From Lachnospiraceae bacterium (GTDB lineage: Bacteria; Bacillota; Clostridia; Lachnospirales; Lachnospiraceae), in contig JAFRKV010000038.1 of NCBI GenBank assembly GCA_017431515.1, positions 186,001-250,000 on the forward strand: a DNA stretch of 64,000 bases, in the 5' to 3' direction. A program made the position numbers and the translations under genes. The notes beneath the pieces are model-generated. The model worked only from the letters and a program-made list of their open reading frames with translations. It did not search any database and had not been told where the DNA came from. Shown here piece by piece: positions 34,611-44,157 of this stretch. Position 1 is the stretch's first letter, and each line of letters opens with the position of its first letter.

Positions 34611-36950
34611 ATGTATCAGGAAACCGGACATTTTCCAACCATAGCATTGCGCGGGATGACAATCCTGCCGGGGATGATCGCGCATTTTGACGTGAACCGG
34701 GACAGATCCAAAAGGGCGGTGGAACTGGCCATGAATGAGGATCAGCGGGTTTTTCTCGTCACCCAGCGGGATACCGAGATCGATCGTCCGCAGGCTGACC
34801 AGCTTTATAAGATCGGCGTCGTGGCCGTAATCCGCCAGGTGCTCAAGATGAAGGACGGAGTCGTCCGTGTCATGGTGGAGGCAAAAGAGCGCGCGGAGCT
34901 TTGCAGGCTGGAGGAGGAAGAGGACCATCTGATCGCGGAGGTGCTTTTGTACGGCACGGAGGAAGGAAAGGAAGTCCTGCCCGAAGCGGCCGCCGCCATG
35001 GTCAGAAACCTGCGGGAAACCTACGGGAAATATGTGGTCGCTGCGGGACGCAGCGGAAAAGAGTTTTTAAAGCAGATCGACGAGATTGATGATCCGGCAA
35101 AGCTGATGGATCAGCTTGTCAATAATCTGCCGGTGGCCTATACCGAGAAACAGCGCTTCCTGGAAGCGGCGACGGTGGAAGAACGCTATATGGTGCTGAT
35201 GGGGATTTTGCTGTCAGAGATCAATGTGGCTTCTTTTCAGAAGGAATTCCGGGAAAAGGTCAAAGAGCAGGTGGATCAGAACCAGAAGGAATATCTGCTG
35301 CGGGAGCAGATGAAGGTCATCAAAAAGGAACTGAAGGAGGACAACACTGAGAGTGATGCCGACGGGTTCCGCAGGGATCTGGAGACGCTGGAGGCTTCCG
35401 AGGAGATCAAAACGAGGATTGCGAAAGAGATTGACCGCTTTCTCAATATCTCCAGCAATTCCTCCGAAAGCGCCGTGGCGAGGGCGTATATCGAGACACT
35501 GCTTGCGCTTCCCTGGGATAAGGCTTCCGTGGACAATCGGGATCTGGCCCATGCGGAGCAGATCCTGAACGAGGACCATTACGGATTGAAGAAGGTGAAG
35601 GAGCGGATGCTGGAGTTTCTCGCGGTACGCAACCTCACTTCAAAAGGGGAAAGTCCCATCATCTGTCTGGTGGGACCGCCCGGCACCGGAAAGACCAGCA
35701 TAGCCCGTTCCGTGGCGAAGGCACTTGATAAAAAGTATGTGCGGATCGGCCTCGGCGGCGTGCGGGATGAGGCGGAGATCCGTGGGCACCGGCGCACCTA
35801 TGTGGGCGCCATGCCGGGAAGGCTGGCATCCGCGCTCCGTTATTCCGGCGTGAAAAACCCGCTGATCCTTCTTGACGAGATCGACAAAGTATCCAGCGAT
35901 TATAAGGGCGACACGTCATCCGCCCTGCTGGAGGTGCTGGATTCCGAACAGAACGCGGCATTCCGGGATCACTATGTGGAGCTGCCCATCGATCTGTCCG
36001 AGGTATTGTTTATCGCTACGGCCAATAACGCCCAGGAGATCCCGAGACCTCTCCTGGACAGGATGGAAGTCATTGAGGTTTCTTCCTATACGGAAAACGA
36101 GAAGATGCACATCGCAAAGGAGCATCTCATCCGCAAGCAGGCGGAAAAGAACGGACTGACCGAAGGACAATTTCAGATCAGCGACAAGGCGCTGCAGAAG
36201 CTGATCCGGCATTACACAAGAGAGGCCGGGGTCCGTTCCCTGGAGCGCCGGATCGGGGAACTCTGCCGCAAGACGGCCCGGGCGGTCTATGAAGGGAAGA
36301 AGGAGACCGTCAGGATCACGGCGCAGAATCTGGAGAGCTATCTCGGAAAGGAAAAATATTCCTTTGACCGCCGCAACAAGGAGGATGAGATCGGGATCGT
36401 CCGGGGCCTTGCCTGGACCTCTGTAGGCGGGGATACCTTGGAGATTGAAGTAAACGTCATGCCGGGAAAGGGCGATCTGGAGCTGACCGGACAGTTAGGG
36501 GATGTCATGAAGGAGTCCGCGAAGGCCGGAATCAGCTTTATCCGTTCCGTCAGCAAGAAATACCGGATTCCAAAAGAGTTTTTCCGGGAAAACGACCTGC
36601 ACGTCCATATTCCGGAGGGGGCTGTGCCAAAGGACGGACCCTCCGCCGGCATTACCATGGCGACGGCGATGCTGTCCGCCATCACAGGGAAAAAGGTGCG
36701 GGCGGATCTGGCCATGACAGGTGAGATCACGCTGCGGGGCAGGGTGCTTCCCATCGGTGGTCTGAAAGAGAAGATCCTGGCAGCAAAGAACGCCGGGATA
36801 CACACGGTGCTCGTGCCGAAAAAGAACCGCAAGGACATCGAGGAAATCGAGGCGGAGATCCGGGAAGGCATCGAGATCCTGTACGTGGAAACCATGGATG
36901 AAGTGCTGCGGGAATCCTTCGTTCGCGCAAACGGCAAACAGGACAGATAG
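34611..36950 (+). CDS. lon: ATP-dependent protease Lon
   Basis: A 779-residue LonA protease: N-terminal substrate-binding domain, AAA+ module with Walker A VGPPGTGKTS and Walker B ILLDEIDKV, and a C-terminal Ser-Lys protease domain (VPKDGPSAGITMATA with catalytic Ser; PIGGLKEKILAAKNAG with catalytic Lys). ATG 34611 is preferred because GAGGGA is about 7 bases ahead and the hydrophobic PTIALRGMTILPGM follows as usual; ATG 34596 in the same frame lacks a ribosome site. Confidence 0.97.
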   Translation: MYQETGHFPTIALRGMTILPGMIAHFDVNRDRSKRAVELAMNEDQRVFLVTQRDTEIDRPQADQLYKIGVVAVIRQVLKMKDGVVRVMVEAKERAELCRLEEEEDHLIAEVLLYGTEEGKEVLPEAAAAMVRNLRETYGKYVVAAGRSGKEFLKQIDEIDDPAKLMDQLVNNLPVAYTEKQRFLEAATVEERYMVLMGILLSEINVASFQKEFREKVKEQVDQNQKEYLLREQMKVIKKELKEDNTESDADGFRRDLETLEASEEIKTRIAKEIDRFLNISSNSSESAVARAYIETLLALPWDKASVDNRDLAHAEQILNEDHYGLKKVKERMLEFLAVRNLTSKGESPIICLVGPPGTGKTSIARSVAKALDKKYVRIGLGGVRDEAEIRGHRRTYVGAMPGRLASALRYSGVKNPLILLDEIDKVSSDYKGDTSSALLEVLDSEQNAAFRDHYVELPIDLSEVLFIATANNAQEIPRPLLDRMEVIEVSSYTENEKMHIAKEHLIRKQAEKNGLTEGQFQISDKALQKLIRHYTREAGVRSLERRIGELCRKTARAVYEGKKETVRITAQNLESYLGKEKYSFDRRNKEDEIGIVRGLAWTSVGGDTLEIEVNVMPGKGDLELTGQLGDVMKESAKAGISFIRSVSKKYRIPKEFFRENDLHVHIPEGAVPKDGPSAGITMATAMLSAITGKKVRADLAMTGEITLRGRVLPIGGLKEKILAAKNAGIHTVLVPKKNRKDIEEIEAEIREGIEILYVETMDEVLRESFVRANGKQDR

Positions 36951-36959
36951 GAAAAAACG

Positions 36960-37556
36960 ATGGTAATCAAACAGGTGTCGCTGGAAACTGTCTGCGGCAT
37001 TACAAGCGTGCTTCCGGAGAATGCATTGCCGGAGGTGGCTTTTGCGGGAAAATCCAATGTAGGGAAATCATCGCTCATCAATGCGTTGATGAACCGGAAA
37101 TCTCTGGCGCGCACCTCGGCGCAGCCCGGCAAGACGCAGACGATCAATTTTTACCGGATCAACGATGCGTTGTATCTGGTGGATCTGCCGGGGTACGGTT
37201 ACGCAAAGGTGCCGGAGGCGGAGAAGAAAAAATGGGGCCGGATGGTGGAAAGCTATCTGCAGCAGAGCAAACAGCTGCGCGCCGTGTTTTTGCTCGTGGA
37301 TATCCGGCATGCGCCCGGAGAACATGATAAAATGATGTATGATTGGATCCTGAGACAGGGATATGAACCGATCATCATCTGCACCAAGCTGGATAAGATC
37401 AAGCGTTCCCAAAAGGAAAAGCAGCTGAAGCTGATCAGGCAGACCCTTTCCGTCAAGAGCGGGACAAAACTGTTTGTTTTTTCGGCTGAGACCAAACAGG
37501 GGCGAGAGGAAATCTGGGAAGAGATGGATCATTTGATCGGACAGGAGGATGTATGA
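36960..37556 (+). CDS. engB: Ribosome biogenesis GTP-binding protein YsxC/EngB
   Basis: A 198-residue TRAFAC GTPase: G1 GKSNVGKSSL, G2 around TSAQPGKTQT, G3 VDLPGYGYAKV, G4 ICTKLDKI, G5-like FSAETKQG. It is required for 50S subunit assembly in relatives. It lies directly downstream of lon, the usual order in Firmicutes, and overlaps metF by 4 bases. Confidence 0.97.
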   Translation: MVIKQVSLETVCGITSVLPENALPEVAFAGKSNVGKSSLINALMNRKSLARTSAQPGKTQTINFYRINDALYLVDLPGYGYAKVPEAEKKKWGRMVESYLQQSKQLRAVFLLVDIRHAPGEHDKMMYDWILRQGYEPIIICTKLDKIKRSQKEKQLKLIRQTLSVKSGTKLFVFSAETKQGREEIWEEMDHLIGQEDV

Positions 37557-38416
37557 AGATTTCAGAGGTTTTGCAGGAAAAGAAAGTGACGGTTTCCATG
37601 GAGGTCTTCCCGCCGAAGACGGATGCGAATTTTGAGACCGTGGAAAAGGCTGTGGATGAGATCGTACAGCTCCATCCGTCCTTTATCAGCTGTACTTACG
37701 GCGCAGGCGGCGGGACAAGCGCCTATACCGTACGCATTGCGAAACGGATTCAGGACAACGGCGTTGCGTCCATGGCGCATCTGACCTGCGTCAGCTCCGC
37801 AAAAAGCGAAGTGGAGGAGCAGATCCGGCGGATCAGGGATGCCGGGATTGAAAATATTCTGGCTCTCCGGGGCGATATTCCGGAAGGGTCTGACTTTCCG
37901 GGGGAGGATAATTTCGCCCATGCGTCCGATCTGATCGGGATGATCAGGGAGGTTTATCCGGAGGCCTGCATCGGCGGCGCCTGCTATCCGGAGAAGCACC
38001 CGGAGGCGCGGGACAAAAATGAGGACATCCGCAACCTGAAGAAAAAAGTGGATGCCGGATGTGAGTTTCTGACGACGCAGATGTTTTTTGACAACTCCAT
38101 CTATTACAATTATCTCTACCGCATGCGCGAAGCGGGCATCACGGTGCCCATCCTCGCAGGGATCATGCCGGTGACGACAAAACAGCAGATGAAGCGTTCC
38201 ATTGAGCTTTCGGGCTGCAGCGTGCCGCCGCGGTTTAAAGCGATGGTGGATATGTTCGGGGATCATCCGGAGGCGATGAAGTCCGTGGGGATTCTCTATG
38301 CGTCCGAACAGATCGTGGATCTGATCGCCAACGGGCTGACGCATATTCACATTTATACGATGAATAAACCGGAGATCGCAAAGGGAATTTTGGAAAACCT
38401 GAAAGATGTGATATAA
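37553..38416 (+). CDS. metF: Methylenetetrahydrofolate reductase
   Basis: A 287-residue FAD-dependent TIM-barrel enzyme: SMEVFPPKTD (catalytic Glu near the N terminus), FISCTYGAGGG, LALRGDIPEG, GGACYPEKHPEA, LTTQMFFDN and LAGIMPVTT are the family blocks. It reduces methylene-THF to methyl-THF, for methionine synthesis or, in acetogenic or related anaerobes, C1 metabolism. AGGAGG lies 4 bases ahead of the ATG, which overlaps the engB stop. No MetV-type or other C1 genes are nearby, so a biosynthetic role is more likely here. Confidence 0.95.
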   Translation: MKISEVLQEKKVTVSMEVFPPKTDANFETVEKAVDEIVQLHPSFISCTYGAGGGTSAYTVRIAKRIQDNGVASMAHLTCVSSAKSEVEEQIRRIRDAGIENILALRGDIPEGSDFPGEDNFAHASDLIGMIREVYPEACIGGACYPEKHPEARDKNEDIRNLKKKVDAGCEFLTTQMFFDNSIYYNYLYRMREAGITVPILAGIMPVTTKQQMKRSIELSGCSVPPRFKAMVDMFGDHPEAMKSVGILYASEQIVDLIANGLTHIHIYTMNKPEIAKGILENLKDVI

Positions 38417-38423
38417 TAGTGCC

Positions 38424-40118
38424 ATGTCTAGAATATTGATCGTTGACGATGAAGAACTGAATCTGAGTCTTGTCACGAGCTTCCTGAAGAAAACGGGGCT
38501 GACGATTGACACGGCCAAGGACGGCGCCACGGCGCTGAAGCTTTTGCAGGACAACACCTATGAGCTCCTGCTCTTTGACCATCTCATGCCGGGGATGAAC
38601 GGCATGGATCTTTTGCGCAATCTTCGCAGGCACGAGGGCAATCCCAATCAGAACTGCCCTTGCATTGCCATGACCGGAAATTCTGCCGCCGATGCAAAGG
38701 CGACTTACCTGAAGGCGGGCTTTCAGGATTATCTCAAAAAACCCATCCAAAAGCGCGTGCTGGATCAGTTGATCGGGGAATACTTTCCGCATCTGAAGGT
38801 TGCGGAGCGCGAACCCACGAAGTTTTTCGCAGAGAAAGAGCCCTCCGATCAGCAGGTGATCTCCGGCGCCACATTGTCTCTGGCGGAAGCGAAGATGGCG
38901 GCGAGAGGATCCGTCAGCGTGGATGTGCCGAAGCGGAGGGATGTGCCGGAGGCGATCCGGCAGGCTTTGCCGGAATGGCTCATTGATACGGACGGGCTCG
39001 ATGTGGAGTCGGGGATTCAGATCAACGGTTCTCCGGATGCTTATCTGTCCGCCATCAGGATCTTTTCCGAATCCGCCCAGAAAAAAGCGGATGAGATCGA
39101 GGATTATTACTGGAAGGGCGATGTCAAGAATTATACCATCAAGGTGCATGCCCTGAAGAGTTCTGCCGGGGTCATCGGCGCCAAGGATCTGGCTGAGCAG
39201 GCGGCGAACCTGGAGCAGGCCGGCAATACCGGTGACTATGATACGATCAAAAAGAACAATGCATCCTTTTTACAGACATACCGCGATCTGGGATCCGCGC
39301 TGAAGGCGGATATCCGAGGACATCATGTGGTGGAAGAAAAAGAGGAAGTGCGTTTCCTGGAACGCAAGATCCTTCTGATCAGCGCCATGGAGCATATCCT
39401 GGTAGGCGGGCTGGCCGAGCGCCTCTTGGAGAATAATTTCCAATGCACGCGGTGCGGGATCTCCATGGACGAGCTCGAGAATTATCAGGAATCGGCAGAT
39501 GTGCTGATCTATTACATGGATGAGATGATCTACAAAAATACGGATTCTCTGGTGTTTCTGAAGGATCTCGTCGTGGAACAGGAAAAGCATCTGGTGCTGA
39601 TCGGCACCCGGACAGAGTATGAGGTCGCCCTGGGCAGCATCCCGGAAAGCTGCATCACCAAGTGGGTGGAACGGCCCTTTGACATGGAGCGGTTTTTGTC
39701 TTTCCTGGAAAAGTTCTACCGGGAGGATGCCAAGAAGGACGAAAAGAAGAAAATTCTCATTGTGGACGATGATGAGACCTATATGGAGCTGATCAAGGCG
39801 TGGCTGGAGGACCGCTATGAAGTGGTGATGGCGAGTTCCGGACTTCTGGCCATTCGTTGGCTTGCGAGAAACAAGCCGGATCTGATCCTGCTGGATTATG
39901 AAATGCCCATCACGAACGGGCCGCAGCTCCTGGAAATGCTGAAGAGCGAGGCGGGTACGGACAATATCCCCGTGATGTTTCTGACTGGCAAACAGGATAA
40001 GGGCAGCATCATGCGGGTGCTGAACCTGAATCCGAAAGACTATATTTTAAAGACCATAGACCGCGGATCCCTGATGGAGAAGCTGGACATGTTCTTTAAA
40101 GCCCAGAGACTGTTATAG
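38424..40118 (+). CDS. Phosphorelay protein REC-Hpt-pseudoREC-REC
   Basis: A 564-residue cytoplasmic protein with no kinase and no output domain. Residues 1-125: REC (ILIVDDEE, acceptor Asp in LFDHLMPGMNG, Lys in YLKKPIQ). About 185-290: Hpt with His242 in HALKSSAG. About 310-430: receiver-like fold without the acidic pocket (ILLISAMEH, LIYYMDEM). About 440-560: full REC (ILIVDDDE, LLDYEMPITNG, VMFLTGKQ, YILKTID). The same domain order is split over the two genes at 1-2570. It starts 7 bases after metF and is probably read from that operon. A partner kinase is not adjacent. Confidence 0.88.
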   Translation: MSRILIVDDEELNLSLVTSFLKKTGLTIDTAKDGATALKLLQDNTYELLLFDHLMPGMNGMDLLRNLRRHEGNPNQNCPCIAMTGNSAADAKATYLKAGFQDYLKKPIQKRVLDQLIGEYFPHLKVAEREPTKFFAEKEPSDQQVISGATLSLAEAKMAARGSVSVDVPKRRDVPEAIRQALPEWLIDTDGLDVESGIQINGSPDAYLSAIRIFSESAQKKADEIEDYYWKGDVKNYTIKVHALKSSAGVIGAKDLAEQAANLEQAGNTGDYDTIKKNNASFLQTYRDLGSALKADIRGHHVVEEKEEVRFLERKILLISAMEHILVGGLAERLLENNFQCTRCGISMDELENYQESADVLIYYMDEMIYKNTDSLVFLKDLVVEQEKHLVLIGTRTEYEVALGSIPESCITKWVERPFDMERFLSFLEKFYREDAKKDEKKKILIVDDDETYMELIKAWLEDRYEVVMASSGLLAIRWLARNKPDLILLDYEMPITNGPQLLEMLKSEAGTDNIPVMFLTGKQDKGSIMRVLNLNPKDYILKTIDRGSLMEKLDMFFKAQRLL

Positions 40119-40128
40119 CAAAAAAGTT

Positions 40129-40157
40129 TTGCACTTTCCATCATGTTCGTGTACTAT
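40129..40157 (+). promoter_or_regulatory. Sigma-A promoter for partner-switching operon
   Basis: TTGCAC at 40129-40134 and TACTAT at 40152-40157 with 17-base spacing, 57 bases ahead of the gene at 40215. Confidence 0.75.
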
Positions 40158-40214
40158 AGATGGTGTGCACAGATTGTTATCCAACACAGATGAGAGGAGT
40201 GAGAGACTGATCAC

Positions 40215-40835
40215 ATGGAAACAAATCATATCTATGTGAACGGGCAGGAAGACAGAATAGAGCTGGCGCTTGCCGAAGCGGATCATTTCTCGGAATACCA
40301 GGATTTGTCCGTCCGTGATGCCCGCAGGGTGCGGCTCCTGACAGAAGAACTGCTCGGGATGGTTCGCGGTCTTACCGGAGCCTATACAGCGATGTTCTGG
40401 ATAGAAGGAGAAAAAAAGAAATGCTACCTTCATCTGCAGGCTAAGACAGAGATGAGCAACGAAAAGCGTGCGGAGCTGATCGCGGCGTCCACCAGCGGCA
40501 AGAATGCCGCAGCAAAAGGACTCGGCGGACATCTGCGCAATCTGATTGAAGTGGGGCTGCAAAGTTTCGACGATGTCGCAAAGCTGAATTCCCAAAGCGG
40601 CGAGACGGTGGCGATGTATTCCTTCGGGATGGAGCCCACTGCAACGACATTTACACCGGGCAGTTGGACGCTTTCCAGGTTCCGGGAGAATCTTCCGGCG
40701 CCCGGCGAGAGGAAAGACACGGACGCAGTCTGGGATCAGTTGGAAAAGTCCGTATTGGCCAATTTGGCGGATGACGTGAGCGTCGGAATCCGGGATAAAA
40801 AAGTTGATATCATAGTTGAAAAAAAATTCAAATAA
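40215..40835 (+). CDS. Degenerate HATPase-like protein in partner-switching operon
   Basis: A 206-residue protein. Residues about 15-85 resemble the first half of an anti-sigma-type histidine-kinase-like ATPase (DARRVRLLTEELLGMVRGL, then a strand FWIEGEKKKCYLHLQAKT), but the N-box Asn and the Gly boxes are not visible. The C-terminal part (about 85-206) is not recognised. It may be an inactive kinase-like scaffold. It is the first gene after the promoter at 40129-40157 and is followed by the STAS and PP2C/kinase genes, so a role in the same switch is inferred. Confidence 0.6.
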   Translation: METNHIYVNGQEDRIELALAEADHFSEYQDLSVRDARRVRLLTEELLGMVRGLTGAYTAMFWIEGEKKKCYLHLQAKTEMSNEKRAELIAASTSGKNAAAKGLGGHLRNLIEVGLQSFDDVAKLNSQSGETVAMYSFGMEPTATTFTPGSWTLSRFRENLPAPGERKDTDAVWDQLEKSVLANLADDVSVGIRDKKVDIIVEKKFK

Positions 40836-40860
40836 CAACAACGAATGGGAGGAAACAAAC

Positions 40861-41166
40861 ATGCAGATCGAAAAGAACAAAGACGGTAGCAATCTTGAGG
40901 TAAAGCTGATCGGAAGATTGGATACCACCACGTCTCCGGAGCTGGAGAAAGAGCTTGGAGAAAACCTTGCAGGGATTACCCGCCTGGTATTTGATGTGAG
41001 CGAGCTGGCTTACATTTCTTCTGCCGGTCTTCGTGTGCTTCTGTCTGCGCAGAAGACGATGAACAGCCAGTCGGGCAGCATGGTGATTCGTCATGCATCC
41101 GATGAGATCATGGAGATCTTTGAGGTGACAGGATTTACCGATATTCTGACCATCGAAAACGATTGA
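40861..41166 (+). CDS. STAS-domain anti-sigma factor antagonist
   Basis: A 101-residue protein made of one STAS domain: VKLIGRLDTTTSPELEKEL, LVFDVSELAYISSAGLRVLL (the Ser pair before AGLR holds the expected phosphorylation site) and MEIFEVTGFTDIL. Members bind an HPK-type kinase and are switched by phosphorylation and PP2C dephosphorylation; the adjacent gene encodes both activities in one chain. GGGAGG lies 8 bases before the ATG. No sigma factor gene is near, so the final target may be something other than transcription. Confidence 0.92.
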   Translation: MQIEKNKDGSNLEVKLIGRLDTTTSPELEKELGENLAGITRLVFDVSELAYISSAGLRVLLSAQKTMNSQSGSMVIRHASDEIMEIFEVTGFTDILTIEND

Positions 41167-41182
41167 TCATAGGGAACACTAT

Positions 41183-43369
41183 ATGAAAAAAAAGACTTCG
41201 ATCAAGCAGGCGATAGTCTCTCTGATCGTAGTTGTGTCTCTTCTTCTGAGTCTCGTGTTTCTCGCGGTGGCGACGGTTTTTTTTGTCAGCGAACTGACAG
41301 AGACTTACAGTGATATGGAGATGGCGGTGACGGGAGCTTGCGCGGAAGCGGTATCTCCCAAGGAGCTCAAGCAGCTCGCCGAGGCGTGTAACGAGATCTA
41401 TTGTTCCATAGAGGATCCGGAAACGGAATTTGAGACAGATAGGGAAACCTATCTTTCTCATTTTAAGGAAATACAGGAATCGGATCTCTACAAGAAGGTT
41501 TGGCAGACGCTGAACGCGGAACGCAGACCTACGGGTGTGACGGCACTGGATTATGTCCTGATCTTTCCGGACCAGGACGTCGGGATCTATATCATGGATG
41601 CGTCCGATGTCAATGTCCTTCCCTGCGGAGAACTTTTCACGGTACAGCAGCCGGTCTATTACACCTGCCAGAATCTCGGGATTGATTTGCCGGGTGCGGA
41701 TTCATTTTACCGGAAAAGCCTGGCGATCTACGGAGAAGAGCCCGGACGTGATTTTGACGGGTTCATTTCCTATTCCACCACCTATCATGAAGTATGGACG
41801 GATGGACGCGCGCTTTATGTGGAGCCTGCCAAAGGGATTTACGCCTATATGATGGCGGATATCCCCGTCAATGAGGTGCAGATCAGGGTCGTGATCTATA
41901 TCGTCGAGGTGGCGTTGGTGTCGGCATTGCTGACCATTATCGTCTGCCTCTTTGTGTCACGGTCGACGCAGGCGGACATTGCGGACCCGATTCGGGAGAT
42001 CTCCTCCAAGGCGGACTACTTTGTGGAGAGCTACGAGCTGCGTGCGGATACCAGAGATGAGACGCATATTTTTGAAGAACTGAAAGCAGAGATGCTGAAG
42101 GTTCGTGAATTGTACGAGTTGTCACGATCCCTGCAGAGCATGGAACTGGAGATGAATTCCTATCTCCGTGATCTGGATACCATGATCAATGACCGCGCAC
42201 GGATCAGCACTGAGCTTGACATCGCGACCCGGATTCAGACGTCCATGCTTCCCAGTGTATTTCCGGCCTTTCCGGATCGACAGGAGTTTGACCTGTTTGC
42301 ATCCATGAAGCCGGCGAAGGAAGTCGGCGGGGATTTTTACGACTTTTTCCTGGTGGACAGCGATCATCTCGCCCTTGTGATGGCGGATGTATCCGGAAAG
42401 GGGATTCCGGCGGCGCTGTTTATGACGGTGTCCCGCTCCATGATTCGAAACCGTACAGAACGGGGCGGCAGCCCGGGTGAGATTCTGGTGGATGTCAATG
42501 ACAGCCTTTGTGAGCAAAACATGGGCGACATGTTCGTCACGGTATGGCTCGGCATCCTGACCATTTCCACAGGGGAGATCGTTGCATCCAGCGCGGGACA
42601 TGAATATCCGGCGATCTACGGGAATGACGGGCGTTATGCGCTGCTCAAGGACAAGCACGGTCTTGCCTGCGGCGCGATGAAAGGAGTCCGTTACCGGGAT
42701 TATACCGTTTCCCTTCCGCCCGGCGGACGGCTGTTCCTGTATACGGATGGCGTGCCGGAGGCAACGGATCTGCAGGAAACGCTGTTCGGAACAGACCGGA
42801 TGCTGGAAGCGTTAAATAACGGCACGGCTGAAAATCCAGCGGATACGATCGAAGGGGTTCACGAAGCGGTGGACCGGTTCGTCGGGCAGGCAGAGCAATT
42901 CGACGATACAACGATGCTTTCCCTTTGGTATCGAGGTGTGACAGACCAGGAAGACGGGGGTAAACGAATGAAAGAACTCCGAATCGAGGCAAAGGTAGAT
43001 AATCTGGCGGCAGTACAGGATTTTGTCGGCGCCTTTTTGGAGGAAAAGGGCTGCGGCATGAAGACGCAGCTGACCATTGATGTCGCGGTAGAAGAGATTT
43101 TTGTGAACATCGCAAGTTATGCCTATGGCGACAGTGTCGGTGACGCGCTGATCCGGGTTGAGGAAGCGGAGGGCGGCGCGGCCATCACGTTTATTGATTC
43201 CGGCGTGCCTTATGATCCGCTTGCCAAGGAGGATCCGGATATCACGCTTTCCGCGGCGGAGCGGCAGATCGGCGGACTGGGGATATTCATGGTGAAAAAA
43301 TCCATGGATGATATGCGTTATGAACGCCGCGACAATCACAACATTTTGACGATCGTAAAGAAGTTTTAA
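41183..43369 (+). CDS. Membrane SpoIIE-type PP2C phosphatase fused to an anti-sigma-type kinase
   Basis: A 728-residue protein. TM helix at about 12-34; extracellular sensor to about 235; second TM (VVIYIVEVALVSALLTIIV); HAMP-like linker and coiled coil; PP2C/SpoIIE domain at about 345-590 with metal-binding Asp residues in KEVGGDFYDFF, VMADVSGKGIPAALF and FDDTTMLSLW; then an HATPase domain at about 595-728 with N box VAVEEIFVNIASYAY, FIDSGVPYDP and GGLGIFMVKKSMD. Phosphatase and Ser kinase act on STAS proteins in opposite directions, so this chain could both phosphorylate and dephosphorylate the STAS protein encoded 16 bases upstream, under control of an external signal. Confidence 0.9.
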   Translation: MKKKTSIKQAIVSLIVVVSLLLSLVFLAVATVFFVSELTETYSDMEMAVTGACAEAVSPKELKQLAEACNEIYCSIEDPETEFETDRETYLSHFKEIQESDLYKKVWQTLNAERRPTGVTALDYVLIFPDQDVGIYIMDASDVNVLPCGELFTVQQPVYYTCQNLGIDLPGADSFYRKSLAIYGEEPGRDFDGFISYSTTYHEVWTDGRALYVEPAKGIYAYMMADIPVNEVQIRVVIYIVEVALVSALLTIIVCLFVSRSTQADIADPIREISSKADYFVESYELRADTRDETHIFEELKAEMLKVRELYELSRSLQSMELEMNSYLRDLDTMINDRARISTELDIATRIQTSMLPSVFPAFPDRQEFDLFASMKPAKEVGGDFYDFFLVDSDHLALVMADVSGKGIPAALFMTVSRSMIRNRTERGGSPGEILVDVNDSLCEQNMGDMFVTVWLGILTISTGEIVASSAGHEYPAIYGNDGRYALLKDKHGLACGAMKGVRYRDYTVSLPPGGRLFLYTDGVPEATDLQETLFGTDRMLEALNNGTAENPADTIEGVHEAVDRFVGQAEQFDDTTMLSLWYRGVTDQEDGGKRMKELRIEAKVDNLAAVQDFVGAFLEEKGCGMKTQLTIDVAVEEIFVNIASYAYGDSVGDALIRVEEAEGGAAITFIDSGVPYDPLAKEDPDITLSAAERQIGGLGIFMVKKSMDDMRYERRDNHNILTIVKKF

Positions 43370-43401
43370 TTACCAGTCAAAGATCCTGTGAGGAGGATGG
43401 A

Positions 43402-44157
43402 TTGAGCAAGCTGATATCTTGGAATGTCAACGGGCTTCGGGCCTGCCGGGAGAAAGGGTTTACGGAGTTTTTTGCAGAGGCGGACGCCGATTTCTTTGCT
43501 CTGCAGGAGACAAAGCTTCAGGAAGGCCAGATAGATCTGCCGACGCCGGGATACCTGCAGTTTTGGAATTACGCGAAGAAAAAGGGATATTCCGGGACGG
43601 CGCTGTTTGCAAAGAAAGAACCGCTGTCCGTCTCCTACGGGATCGGGATCGAGGAGCATGATCAGGAAGGACGCGTGATCACGCTGGAATATCCGGACTA
43701 CTATGTGGTGACCTGCTATACACCGAATGCCCAGACTGAATTAAAGCGGCTGGCATACCGGATGCGGTGGGAGGATGATTTCCGCGGCTATCTGACCGGG
43801 CTGCGTGGGAAAAAGTGCGTAATCCTCTGCGGCGACTTGAATGTGGCCCATGAGGAGATCGACCTGAAAAATCCGAAGAGCAATCGTCAGAATCCCGGGT
43901 TTACGGATGAGGAGCGGGGCAAGATGACGGAGCTGCTTGCGGCAGGTTTTGTGGATTCCTTCCGCCATTTCTATCCGGACAAAACAGATGCCTATTCCTG
44001 GTGGTCCTACCGGTTTCATGCCAGGGAAAAGAACGCAGGGTGGCGGATCGATTATTTCCTTGTTTCCGAGGATCTTAAGGAGCGTCTGACCGGGGCATCG
44101 ATCCATACGGAGGTTTACGGGTCCGACCATTGCCCTGTTGAACTTGACATTGCATAA
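43402..44157 (+). CDS. xthA: Exodeoxyribonuclease III
   Basis: A 251-residue AP endonuclease/exonuclease of the ExoIII family: KLISWNVNGLRAC, DFFALQETKLQ, GDLNVAHEEIDLKNP, DAYSWWSYRFHAREKNAGWRIDYF and GSDHCPVEL supply the catalytic Glu, Asp, Asn and His. TTG 43402 is the likely start: AGGAGG is 5 bases ahead and KLISWNVNG must be at the N terminus. The ABC transporter gene starts directly after its stop. Confidence 0.95.
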   Translation: MSKLISWNVNGLRACREKGFTEFFAEADADFFALQETKLQEGQIDLPTPGYLQFWNYAKKKGYSGTALFAKKEPLSVSYGIGIEEHDQEGRVITLEYPDYYVVTCYTPNAQTELKRLAYRMRWEDDFRGYLTGLRGKKCVILCGDLNVAHEEIDLKNPKSNRQNPGFTDEERGKMTELLAAGFVDSFRHFYPDKTDAYSWWSYRFHAREKNAGWRIDYFLVSEDLKERLTGASIHTEVYGSDHCPVELDIA

